Origin: an uncultured Mucilaginibacter sp.
Lineage (GTDB): Bacteria; Bacteroidota; Bacteroidia; Sphingobacteriales; Sphingobacteriaceae
Length of the DNA stretch: 19,891 bases
Reading direction: 5' to 3'
Assembly (NCBI RefSeq): GCF_946481715.1
Contig: NZ_CAMLOV010000102.1
Coordinates: 1-19,891 of the forward strand
The notes under the pieces are model-generated. The model saw only the letters and a list, made by a program, of their open reading frames with translations, searched no databases and had not been told where the DNA came from. Both the position numbers and the translations under genes were made by a program. Shown here piece by piece: positions 8,050 through 15,600 of this stretch (the stretch's first letter is position 1; each line of letters opens with the position of its first letter).

Positions 8050-8081
8050 CAAAGATAGGGGTAAATGTGCAGATGTGCGAA
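8050..8081 (-). promoter_or_regulatory. Probable promoter of the P5C dehydrogenase gene
   Basis: On the minus strand TATCTTTG (8057-8050) matches the Bacteroidota -7 consensus TAnnTTTG exactly. TTCG (8081-8078), one base off TTTG, sits 20 bases upstream. Transcription would begin near 8044, giving a leader of about 14 bases before ATG 8030, and leaving the repeat array at 8132-8247 wholly upstream of the promoter. Confidence 0.6.
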
Positions 8082-8131
8082 TTCAGTTTGCAGTGGGGCT
8101 ATTTGGGGTATCTCTTTTGAGGGTTGCAATT

Positions 8132-8247
8132 GTACGATCCGTACAGTTCGTACAGTTTCGTACAGATCGTACAATTTTTCTTGAAATCCGCACAACTTCG
8201 TACAGTTTCGCACAACTTCGTACAGTTTCGCACAGTTTCGTACAGCT
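8132..8247. repeat. Tandem array of about ten CGYACARYTT decamers
   Basis: Plus-strand units are CGTACAGTT (8140), CGTACAGTTT (8149), CGTACAGAT (8159), CGTACAATTT (8168), an 11-base interruption, CGCACAACTT (8189), CGTACAGTTT (8199), CGCACAACTT (8209), CGTACAGTTT (8219), CGCACAGTTT (8229) and CGTACAGCT (8239). A partial GTACGATC precedes them at 8132. The two variants CGTACAGTTT and CGCACAACTT alternate in the second half. The 9-10 bp period is close to one DNA helical turn, and many units contain GTAC. It lies 75-190 bases upstream of the dehydrogenase transcription start. Confidence 0.8.
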
Positions 8248-8267
8248 AAAATGCGCTTTGCGAAAAT

Positions 8268-8309
8268 CTGCGTTTTTCTGTGGTTTTTCGGTGCTTTTCT
8301 GTGGTTTTT
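8268..8309. repeat. Short tandem repeat of CTGYGKTTTTT type
   Basis: Four units follow one another: CTGCGTTTTT (8268), CTGTGGTTTTT (8278), CGGTGCTTTT (8289) and CTGTGGTTTTT (8299), a period of 10-11 bases. It begins about 20 bases past the CGYACARYTT array. The rest of the gap, 8310-8466, shows no gene; only a short inverted CCGGT/ACCGG pair near 8429-8445 stands out. Confidence 0.55.
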
Positions 8310-8466
8310 AGGGCAACATCCGGCGCAATTTTAATTTTCTCAAAAAAACATTTTTTGACCATTGCCAGGCCGAAATTTGGCATTCGCAATTGCCTGCTAC
8401 CGGATGCTTACCGCGATTAAAATCTGCCGGTTGTCACCGGTTGCTTTATCGAACCCGTCATCTTCA

Positions 8467-8489
8467 CCCCCGCAATATTTGCCCGGGGG
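8467..8489. other. GC-rich hairpin 2 bases past the VOC gene stop
   Basis: CCCCC (8467-8471) pairs with GGGGG (8485-8489), and GCAA (8472-8475) with TTGC (8479-8482), leaving a CC bulge. No T-run follows on the minus strand, so it is at best a non-canonical terminator or a 3'-end stabiliser for the gene at 8492-8890. Confidence 0.35.
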
Positions 8490-8491
8490 CA

Positions 8492-8890
8492 TCACATATT
8501 ATCCATCAACAAAACATTAAATTTGTGGCCGTCGGGGTCGGCGAAGGCGAAGCCATAGTAATTGGCCTCATCGCGTTTCACGGGTTTTAATATTTGGCCG
8601 CCGGCATTTTTTACCTTCTCTGCAAATTCGTTTACCTCCTCCTCTGTTTCTGCCGAAAGGGTAAAAATAATTTCGCTGTTATTGGTTGGCCCCGGTGGTA
8701 AAAATTCATCTATTGTTGTGCCCTGCTCAAAAAAATGGATCACAAAATCATTCTCGCCAAAAAGAAAACTGGCAAGCTGCGGGTAGTTGTTTTGCCCGTT
8801 TGGCGTAAAGCCCAATTGTGTGTAAAATTCATTGGTTGCCTTAACATCTTTTACGCTAAAATTAGCCCAAATTTTTTGTTTAACATTCAT
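8492..8890 (-). CDS. VOC superfamily (glyoxalase/bleomycin-resistance fold) protein
   Basis: A 132-residue single VOC-fold protein. Two beta-alpha-beta-beta-beta modules can be traced: KIWANFSVKDVKATNEFYTQLGF at the N-terminus and an acidic helix (about residues 80-96, TEEEVNEFAEKVKNAGG) followed by YYGFAFADPDGHKFNVL at the C-terminus. The typical ending D-P-D-G-x-x-(F/W)-x-V is present. The metal-binding His usually found in the first strand is absent here (WANFSV), so a classical glyoxalase I role is unlikely; ligand binding or another VOC reaction is possible. I chose ATG 8890. An in-frame TTG at 8923 lies at the predicted -7 box and would be upstream of the transcription start. Confidence 0.88.
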   Translation of the reverse strand: MNVKQKIWANFSVKDVKATNEFYTQLGFTPNGQNNYPQLASFLFGENDFVIHFFEQGTTIDEFLPPGPTNNSEIIFTLSAETEEEVNEFAEKVKNAGGQILKPVKRDEANYYGFAFADPDGHKFNVLLMDNM

Positions 8891-8920
8891 GGTTATGTTT
8901 TTTAGGTTAGCATTATTTAT

Positions 8921-8928
8921 CAAAAGTA
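8921..8928 (-). promoter_or_regulatory. -7 promoter element of the VOC gene (TACTTTTG)
   Basis: On the minus strand TACTTTTG matches TAnnTTTG exactly, 30 bases upstream of ATG 8890. No properly spaced -33 TTTG is visible. Confidence 0.4.
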
Positions 8929-9035
8929 GGGTTTACCGGCCAAATATTTGAGGTGCAGGGCGACATTTGACGGGTTCTTTTGCGCCACCTGATCTGCGCC
9001 CGCCGAACTAAGCTGCTTTATATCGCCCTATATTT

Positions 9036-9428
9036 TCACAGCGCTTTCCTTGTGGGTTTAGTGGCCAATAAAATCACCCCGAATACAAAGCAAATAACAA
9101 TAGCCACAATATGCGGCATGGCCTGCAGCAAGCCATCCTGATTTTTGTTGAGTACGATGAGCATATCGGTAAAGGGTACCATCGTCCCGGCTAATAAGGT
9201 TATGCCCAAAGCCCGCCTTTCGTTCAGCAAAACGAATGTGCAAATCAGCAGCCCGGAAAGTATGTCCCTAATGCCCTTTATGTAGTGGAATGAATAATCT
9301 CCCAGTTCATTAAAATGGATGCCAAACCCGGCTTCGGCTACTTCGGGAGATAATAGGAAACGTGCACCCAGGAATACTAATCCCAGCCCGGTTACGAATG
9401 CTATTGCATAAGAAATTTTTGTTGTCAT
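9036..9428 (-). CDS. DUF4267 family small membrane protein
   Basis: A 130-residue integral membrane protein with four hydrophobic segments (about residues 6-26, 51-68, 72-90 and 102-123). The loop after the first helix (PEVAEAGFGIHFNELGDYSFHYIKGIRD) and the G-R/K-D motif before helix two are typical of DUF4267. Function is unknown. Start ATG 9428 is well placed about 25 bases after a promoter-like box. It lies directly downstream of the Crp-type regulator gene on the same strand, 73 bp apart with its own promoter candidate, so it is a plausible regulatory target. Confidence 0.82.
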   Translation of the reverse strand: MTTKISYAIAFVTGLGLVFLGARFLLSPEVAEAGFGIHFNELGDYSFHYIKGIRDILSGLLICTFVLLNERRALGITLLAGTMVPFTDMLIVLNKNQDGLLQAMPHIVAIVICFVFGVILLATKPTRKAL

Positions 9429-9453
9429 GATTTGTTTGTTTTAAATTATGACA

Positions 9454-9461
9454 CAAAATTA
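9454..9461 (-). promoter_or_regulatory. -7 promoter element of the DUF4267 gene (TAATTTTG)
   Basis: On the minus strand TAATTTTG matches TAnnTTTG exactly, 25 bases upstream of ATG 9428. The bases above it are very GC-rich and no -33 TTTG is seen at normal spacing. Confidence 0.4.
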
Positions 9462-9501
9462 CCCCGCCCCCGGCCGGCGTTCATGCACCTGGGTTAACAA
9501 A

Positions 9502-10080
9502 TCAAAACTGCGTTGAAATTCTTTTACGGATGCGGCTCAGCGACTGCGGCTTCACCCCCACAAACGAGGCAATATGGTATTGCGAGATCCGTTGCTGCAG
9601 GTCCGCATGGTTTTTTAAAAACCTCTCGTACCTCATTTCGGGCGTCTCGGTATAAAAGGACGTAACATCCTGTAGTAATTGTATAAAAACAGCTTCAATG
9701 GCCATCCTGCCAAAACGTTCCCCTTCCCTAATGCCGGCATAAAGCAGCTGCAGGTTCTCGTACGATATAAGCAGCACCTCGCAATCTTCTAAAGCCTGGA
9801 TAATTTTGGTGGATGGTTGTTGCGGAAGGAAACTTTCGTAATTACACACATAATTATTCTCCTGCGAAAAGGCGTATGTTTTTTCCTCCCCATCATGGTT
9901 AATGTAGTACCGCATTAAGCCCTTTACCACAAAGCCAACGTGTTTGCAAATTCGCCCTTCCTCTAAAAAGTAGTCGCCCTTTTTATAGGCCTTTTCTTTA
10001 AATAACGATGTTACCATGCCAGCCTCCGCCGGGCTTAGCGTTATCATGGCTTGTATGCTGTGGAGTAAGCTGTTTATCAT
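9502..10080 (-). CDS. Crp/Fnr-family transcriptional regulator
   Basis: A 192-residue regulator with an N-terminal cyclic-nucleotide-binding-like beta-roll (about residues 12-110, with KKGDYFLEEGRICKHVGFV and GLMRYY) and a short C-terminal helix-turn-helix (about 145-190, with QYHIASFVGVKPQSLSRIRK as the recognition part). The classical cAMP-binding R-x-A-x-x-x-A motif is not evident, which is common in Bacteroidota members of this group, so the ligand is unknown. ATG 10080 fits the usual start; the frame extends to a TTG at 10119 that overlaps the preceding gene and is not needed. Likely controls the downstream DUF4267 gene or itself (inference from order). Confidence 0.9.
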   Translation of the reverse strand: MINSLLHSIQAMITLSPAEAGMVTSLFKEKAYKKGDYFLEEGRICKHVGFVVKGLMRYYINHDGEEKTYAFSQENNYVCNYESFLPQQPSTKIIQALEDCEVLLISYENLQLLYAGIREGERFGRMAIEAVFIQLLQDVTSFYTETPEMRYERFLKNHADLQQRISQYHIASFVGVKPQSLSRIRKRISTQF

Positions 10081-10115
10081 GGTAGGTATCAATAAAATTC
10101 CTAAATTACCGCCGC

Positions 10116-10583
10116 TCAATCAAAAAAGGGCATCCGGATAGTTTGGCTGCAGGATATTTTATCGCGACCATCATCGTTAAACACCACATATTTGCCCTTA
10201 GTTAGTTTAAACACAAAGTTTTTTTGCTTGTTATGATAGCGTAAAGTTACTTTAACTATATCCGGATTGAAGCTAACCGGATTCTCTATTTTCGACTCCG
10301 AAGTAGCGATATAATACCTTCCATTTTTCTTTGTAATAGTGGCCCAAACGTTTGTTAGCCCATACGATGGATTACTTGTCAGGACGGCCTTTTTAAAGAT
10401 CAGAGAATCGTTTATGGTCAAATCCACTTTATCGTTTTTAAAGTATTCATTAAATTGAATACTAAAACAAAGCACGCCGCTATCAGGCTGCAAGTTTTGA
10501 GCTTTACAATTTTGCGCTAAAAAAAACGATAAGATGAAACTGATAACCGCTATTGCTGCGTTTGCCTTACATCGTTTTGCCAT
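10116..10583 (-). CDS. Secreted hypothetical protein with signal peptide
   Basis: No family is recognised. The 155-residue product starts with a good signal peptide: a basic start (MAKRCK), a hydrophobic core (AAIAVISFILSFFLA) and a cleavage-like QNCKAQ. The mature part is beta-rich, with alternating hydrophobic residues and K/N-rich turns, and has two cysteines. I chose ATG 10583; the frame extends to ATG 10613, which would place ten extra residues before the basic start. It lies 35 bp upstream of the Crp-type regulator on the same strand; co-transcription is possible. Confidence 0.65.
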   Translation of the reverse strand: MAKRCKANAAIAVISFILSFFLAQNCKAQNLQPDSGVLCFSIQFNEYFKNDKVDLTINDSLIFKKAVLTSNPSYGLTNVWATITKKNGRYYIATSESKIENPVSFNPDIVKVTLRYHNKQKNFVFKLTKGKYVVFNDDGRDKISCSQTIRMPFFD

Positions 10584-10685
10584 ATCCGGATTCTTAATAA
10601 GCCAAATTAACATTAATTATATAATCTTCCGCCGGGTGCTCCTATCCTATTCATTTATTCATGCCTCTCCAAATTTCCAAATTCA

Positions 10686-10716
10686 TTTGCTGTTGTTGGT
10701 TGTATAGGTATATTTA
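10686..10716 (+). promoter_or_regulatory. Candidate promoter of the TonB-like/TPR gene
   Basis: TTTG (10686-10689) is followed after 19 bases by TATATTTA (10709-10716), one base from TAnnTTTG. Spacing is typical for Bacteroidota. The expected start of transcription lies about 11 bases before ATG 10734. Confidence 0.5.
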
Positions 10717-10733
10717 ACCTATAAAATTGTTTG

Positions 10734-11744
10734 ATGAAATACCTTGCCTTACTACAGCTTTTAACCATCTGCGCTAAATTGCCCGCACAGGTTATCGATA
10801 AAAACAACATCTGGAAAAGCTGGGTGCTGGATAGGGTAACCGCCCTGGACGGGTCTGAACTACCTGACGATAATTTATTAAAATACAATTACGTCAAATA
10901 CACCTTCAGCGCACCCGAAACCATATATTCATCGATGCAATATTTCACCAAAGGCGATGCATTTTTATTCGACGTGACGGGTAACGACCTTAACATAAAA
11001 ACGCCCCAAGGCTGGACCAGCAACTCGTACCGTATAGACGAACTTTCTGCAGATAGGATGACGCTAACCCAAAAACCGGACAGGAAAAACGTTTCGCCCG
11101 AATCGTTAAGGTATTACTTTTTGCCCGAGGAGTCTGTTCAAAAAGCCATCAAATTAAAAAACGCGGACATTAACAGCATCATAAACGGCGATACCGTTTA
11201 TAACAGCAGCCCAAAACTGTACCCAATTTTTGCCGACGATAATTTTCAGCAGTACATATACAGCAATGTTGGCCAAAGTATGAGTGGCAAAAACGGCCGG
11301 CTTGCCGCCACTTTTATTGTTTTTAAAAACGGCGCTGCCGATAGCCTGAAAATAACAGAAGGCATCAGCCCTAAATTTGATAAAGCATTTATTAAGGCCT
11401 TTATCAAAGCCAGCAAAAAGTGGTCGCCGGCAGTGTTAAACGGGAAAAACGTATCGGCAACAGCTCACGTACAATTGGGCTATTCAACCAGCGAAATTGC
11501 GCTCCCGCTAATGCGTATAGCTGACGATGCATTACATTACTTTAATAACGGAGATTTCGAAAATGCGGCGATACTTTACGGGAATATCTTAGATTATAAT
11601 CCCAACGACGTTAACAGCTTATACATGCGGGGCATTTGCAAATTGGTGCTGGGTAAAAAACAAGCTGCCATAGCCGATTGGAAACGATTACAAAAAACAG
11701 GTTCTACCCAGGCGGATAGGATACTGGAAAAGTTTGACCAGTGA
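10734..11744 (+). CDS. Exported protein with TonB-C-like domain and TPR-like helices
   Basis: A 336-residue protein with an N-terminal signal peptide (MKYLALLQLLTICAKLPAQ). Residues 25-130 form a beta-rich region of unknown type (WVLDRVTALDGSELPDDN...). Residues 165-250 resemble the periplasmic C-terminal domain of TonB (FQQYIYSN, GRLAATFIVFKNG, ISPKFDKAFIKA, W-S-P-A); in this phylum such domains also occur in proteins that do not energise transporters. Residues 263-335 look like two TPR helices (ALHYFNNGDFENAAILYGNI, LDYNPNDVNSLYMRGICKLV). The usual TonB membrane anchor and proline-rich linker are lacking, so it is probably a periplasmic interaction protein. ATG 10734 is preferred over the TTG directly before it. 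Confidence 0.8.
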   Translation: MKYLALLQLLTICAKLPAQVIDKNNIWKSWVLDRVTALDGSELPDDNLLKYNYVKYTFSAPETIYSSMQYFTKGDAFLFDVTGNDLNIKTPQGWTSNSYRIDELSADRMTLTQKPDRKNVSPESLRYYFLPEESVQKAIKLKNADINSIINGDTVYNSSPKLYPIFADDNFQQYIYSNVGQSMSGKNGRLAATFIVFKNGAADSLKITEGISPKFDKAFIKAFIKASKKWSPAVLNGKNVSATAHVQLGYSTSEIALPLMRIADDALHYFNNGDFENAAILYGNILDYNPNDVNSLYMRGICKLVLGKKQAAIADWKRLQKTGSTQADRILEKFDQ

Positions 11745-11997
11745 AGCTTTCCCCCGCTGCCTACAAATCTTTGATTGAAAAGCTATAGCTGTGGTACTTG
11801 GGGTACAGTTGTTCCGCTATTCGCTGAAAGCCGTTGGCTTTATGCGGGTTTAGGTGGACTGGGGTTATGTTGGATTGCTACTACCGGTGCCTGAACATGT
11901 AAATGGCTACTATACTAATGCGACACTCAGGGCACACTTACACCAACTAGGGGAAATATTAAAGCCACATCAATATGTCAATTATGGTTGAGTTAAC
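11745..11997. other. Gap without an intact gene; possible gene relic
   Basis: There is no terminator and no convincing gene. On the minus strand 11877-11761 holds 38 open codons ending in TAG whose product (…GFQRIAEQLYPKYHSYSFSIKDL) looks protein-like, preceded by two stops, with more open codons in the same frame above. This may be the decayed tail of a gene that lost its front part; no family is recognised. G+C here is about normal for the window (28 of 60 bases in 11881-11940), unlike the AT-rich module that starts at 11998. Confidence 0.3.
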
Positions 11998-12630
11998 CTA
12001 AGGTGTTGAAGAAGGGTATTCAGGCACTGCCCTACCTATTATTATGGTGAGGTACAGGAACGAAATTACAAATTGTACCATCATAATTGACGACGCATGT
12101 GGAGCCGCTGGTGTTATTAAATCGTAATTACCGGAGACAGAATTTGAAATACTAAACCATAAACTTTCTAAAAAATCAACTCCGTTATTCCATTTCAATT
12201 CAGTTGCATAATCGCGATAATAAAGACTAGCGAAAGTGAAGTGAGTGAAAAAGATTGCTTGCAACAAGTGTACAAATCTCCTTTTTCGCCTGTCTGCATC
12301 GTAAGTAGTGGTATCTTCTTTCCAAATAAAAGAATAAAAAAAACTGTGTAAGGTAGCAAAGATAAAATACCATTTAAAAAAAATAAATATCCAAGCAACT
12401 GGATTTATATAGGTTATTACAGCAAGAGCTAACCACTTCAAAACAACATAAACATCTATAAAATTTCTCTTATAATTAATTTCTACAATCGCATTGTTGC
12501 TACTTTTGCTCATAACGACTGCACAGTATCTAAATAGCGTAGCAATATTGCAATACTTCAGGATATTGATTAACAAATCGAAGGAATAATATATAATTCC
12601 TTTATGTAAATTCTGATTTGTGTTAGCCAT
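11998..12630 (-). CDS. Small membrane protein with channel-like pore-loop region, partner of the RT-nitrilase
   Basis: 210 residues. Hydrophobic segments lie at about 60-80, 81-103, 122-138 and 183-200, plus a moderately hydrophobic N-terminus (11-40). The C-terminal part (153-200) has the layout of a two-helix ion channel pore: an FLESLWFSISNS pore-helix-like stretch, a filter-like SVSGNYD where potassium channels have TVGYGD, then P-rich loop and a final helix ending in IIGRAV. The GYG signature itself is not conserved. It starts 12 bp after the RT-nitrilase stop, with GGTGG just before ATG 12630, so the two are translated from one mRNA. An internal ATG at residue 40 (12513) is an alternative start. 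A membrane effector for the defence module is inferred; the channel assignment is tentative. Confidence 0.75.
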   Translation of the reverse strand: MANTNQNLHKGIIYYSFDLLINILKYCNIATLFRYCAVVMSKSSNNAIVEINYKRNFIDVYVVLKWLALAVITYINPVAWIFIFFKWYFIFATLHSFFYSFIWKEDTTTYDADRRKRRFVHLLQAIFFTHFTFASLYYRDYATELKWNNGVDFLESLWFSISNSVSGNYDLITPAAPHASSIMMVQFVISFLYLTIIIGRAVPEYPSSTP

Positions 12631-12642
12631 CCACCTTATTAT

Positions 12643-15600
12643 TTACTGGTTATTTATTCTAGTCCAAACATTATCTGTATCAAAATCAGGTGGTGTTGGT
12701 TTAAAATCGGTCAATTTATTTGCTATATCGTCCTTTTGCAAGTGATATTCCTTCAATTGAAAATCTCTTAATTCCTTTATTTTAATGGAGTCAACTAATA
12801 TTGTAGAATTTTTTCCGCCTTTAATTTGCAAGATGTTCCTTGTAACTGACTGTGATGGCTGTATAATTCTAGAGTCGCCAAACTCAGACGAATTGACCTG
12901 AATAAAAAAACTATGAATATCTCTTACCCAAGATCCGCCTATATCTGAAAAATAACTAATATCCTTATTAAATTCAGATGCAATAATAAAATCAACTTTG
13001 GATTTAAATAAACCTCTATCGTCTATGTTTGCCAATTCAAAACAGTTGTACACCGAAAAATAAATTTTTCTCCAATGAAACAAATCATATCTTTTTAGAC
13101 TTCGGAAGGGAGACTCAGACGGAATTAATAGTCGATAACCTTTGAGCACATGCTTTTCTTCGTGCGAGTAGTGGTTTTTGAGTCTAATTTTTATTAAGCA
13201 TGTCCTGTAGTGCTTTTTTTGAATAGGCAAAATTGTCGCAACAAAATTAAAAGCAAAATTATTGCGATTAATCCAGTGTTCAAGCCCAGCTACGATAGCA
13301 ATATTTCTCCGATGTGATTGATAAACTAATAAATTAATCCACCTATAGGGAACACATGTTTCAGGCAAAACAAAAAGATTACATTTCTCTTTTTCAACTT
13401 GATTAATTAAATTAAATAATTCCTGCCTCCGTTCTCGGCTTGTATTAGGTGAGTTAAGAATACTCTTTCTAACATTAGCTGAATCAACTTTTATATTTGC
13501 AATAGCAATCTTTTTATTTAATTCCGAATCGTCATAACTATCATGTGTTGTCACATAATAGGTTCTGTTTTTTAAATTATCCTCTCGGTTTTTTATTCCT
13601 GTTTCATGGACTACGGTTCCATCGGTAGCTAAAAAATAAGAATTCCTACTTTGATTTATCTTAGATTCATATTCTTCAATCGATTTTAGATATTTCCAAT
13701 GGTTGTTAATTTGCCAGTATTTTGAAAAAGCGTTATTCAATATCTGATTAATATTTTGTGCTGATTTATAACTGTCGATTTGGCTAACTGTGTGATAAAT
13801 TTCTAAAATATTAATTTCATGAAATCCAACGTATCTAGGTGCCAATAGCTTCAGGCGGTCATCTAAAGCGTAATTTCCTGGAAGCACGTTTACCAAATTA
13901 ACCTTTACAAGATTATTATGGGTATCAGAAGCGTATTTTGTAAAATTAAGTGCGGAGATTGGCAAGAGAAAATGACGGTACATGTTTGATGACCTTACGT
14001 TTAACGCTATATCAAAAATTTTGTCATAAATTACCTCAAAGTCCTTTTGCCACTTTGAATTAAAAAAATTCGGATTTAAAGCTAAAGGTGTCGCAATCGC
14101 AATTTGTAAATAGCAATGCAAATCTTTTTTTATCAACTGGCTTATTTTCTTGGAACGTTTCGAATCTTCATAACTTGCAACATCGATTGCGTCAATCGAC
14201 GTAGAGATTTGCTTATAAAATTTGAATAGTTCTTTAGGTTGATCATTAATGATAAAATATGTTGCAACCTTTTCCCATAAAGTATGAAAAGCTAGTCCAA
14301 CATCCCCTTTAAAAAAAGTTAATATCTGTTTGTTAGTTTTTTTATCCGGTTTTTCGTCACTAAAACTAGATGCAAATATTTTGTTCGCCAGATATTTTGA
14401 AGCACCATATTTGTCTTCACTAAACTCTTTAATACTCCTCAGTTTATTTATTGAATCATTGTAGTGAAGTGAAAACGCTTCTTCATCAAATTCCGAATCG
14501 ACTTCATCTTCATCTGGCAGAAATCGATACTCACTTCTGTTTTTTTCTAAGTTATTTTTAAATTTATTTATGATTGCTGAAGACTCTTTATGATCGAAAA
14601 ATTGAAGAATTACTTTTTTACTTTGGATTATAAGGTCGGGTTTCGAAAGCAAATGAAATTTAAGTTCACCGGCGCGGAGCACGATTTGAGAAAATTCGAT
14701 TTCATCCATCTCAGAAATATCTGGATTTTTGTAGTACGGTTTTTCTGTTGAACTATATTCAACTAATGTTGGATCAAGTTCAGGTAAATTATGATATTCC
14801 AAAATCTCTCGATTTACAAAATATTTTATTAAAAAGTCGTTTATCGGGTAAATTGCATCGTGTTCAATTTTTACATTACTAAAAACAAATAATAAATCAT
14901 CAACATAACGCCCATAATACGCTGGATTTAATTTGTCTTTTATCTCTTCGTCGAAATCTCTCAGATAATAATTTCCTAAAATACCAGACGACAATAATCC
15001 AATAGGAAGTATCGACTCATCGTAAGAAAGTTTAGGTATAATCTTTACTTTCTTTAACTTATCCGTATAATTATTATGTATCGCAATTAAAAGATCAAAT
15101 AACCGATCAACTTGACTATCTTCTTCTTCAAACAAAATTTGATTTAAAACATAACCGCGAATTTGTTCTAAGTCTACCTTAACAGAGTGAAAATAATCTT
15201 TTATATCTAGACTCAATAAAACAACATTTTTACCGTCATCCAGGAGCATTTGTGCTTTATGAATTGCTTCATCTCTCCATTTTTGATATTGAATAAAGTA
15301 CGGCTTATATAATCTCAAACCGTTTACTACTGGTTTAAAACTCTCGTATTCATCGCCATCTTCCTTATAGAGTTCTAACTTGTAAGCATAATTTTCACCT
15401 ACAATGTCTTTCGACAGAATATGCCCAACTTTTGTAAGCCAAAGAACGGTAACTAAATGGACCTCAACACTAGCGTCAATAAAGAAGTTAGCGCGAGAAA
15501 GTTTGGGGTTTTGGTCGTTGTTAAAGTTGGTGACTATAGTCGGCGATTTTTTTTTGAACGACTTTGGAGTCGTCCGCAAATCGATTGCATCATCTAGGTT

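Noticed and set aside
8031..8213. N-terminal extension of the P5C dehydrogenase frame up to 8213
   Set aside because: It translates the decamer array and lies across the predicted promoter; the family begins at MLKGFF (ATG 8030).
8132..8247. CRISPR-like array
   Set aside because: Units are 9-10 bases without unique spacers and no cas genes are nearby.
8467..8489. Intrinsic terminator after the VOC gene
   Set aside because: The hairpin is clear but no T-run follows on the minus strand, so it is listed only as a hairpin.
10081..10119. TTG start at 10119 for the Crp-type regulator
   Set aside because: It overlaps the upstream gene, adds residues not typical of the family, and ATG 10080 fits better.
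11781..11790. AGCTATAGCT palindrome as a terminator or operator
   Set aside because: Ten bases only, no T-run and no nearby promoter; expected by chance at this scale.
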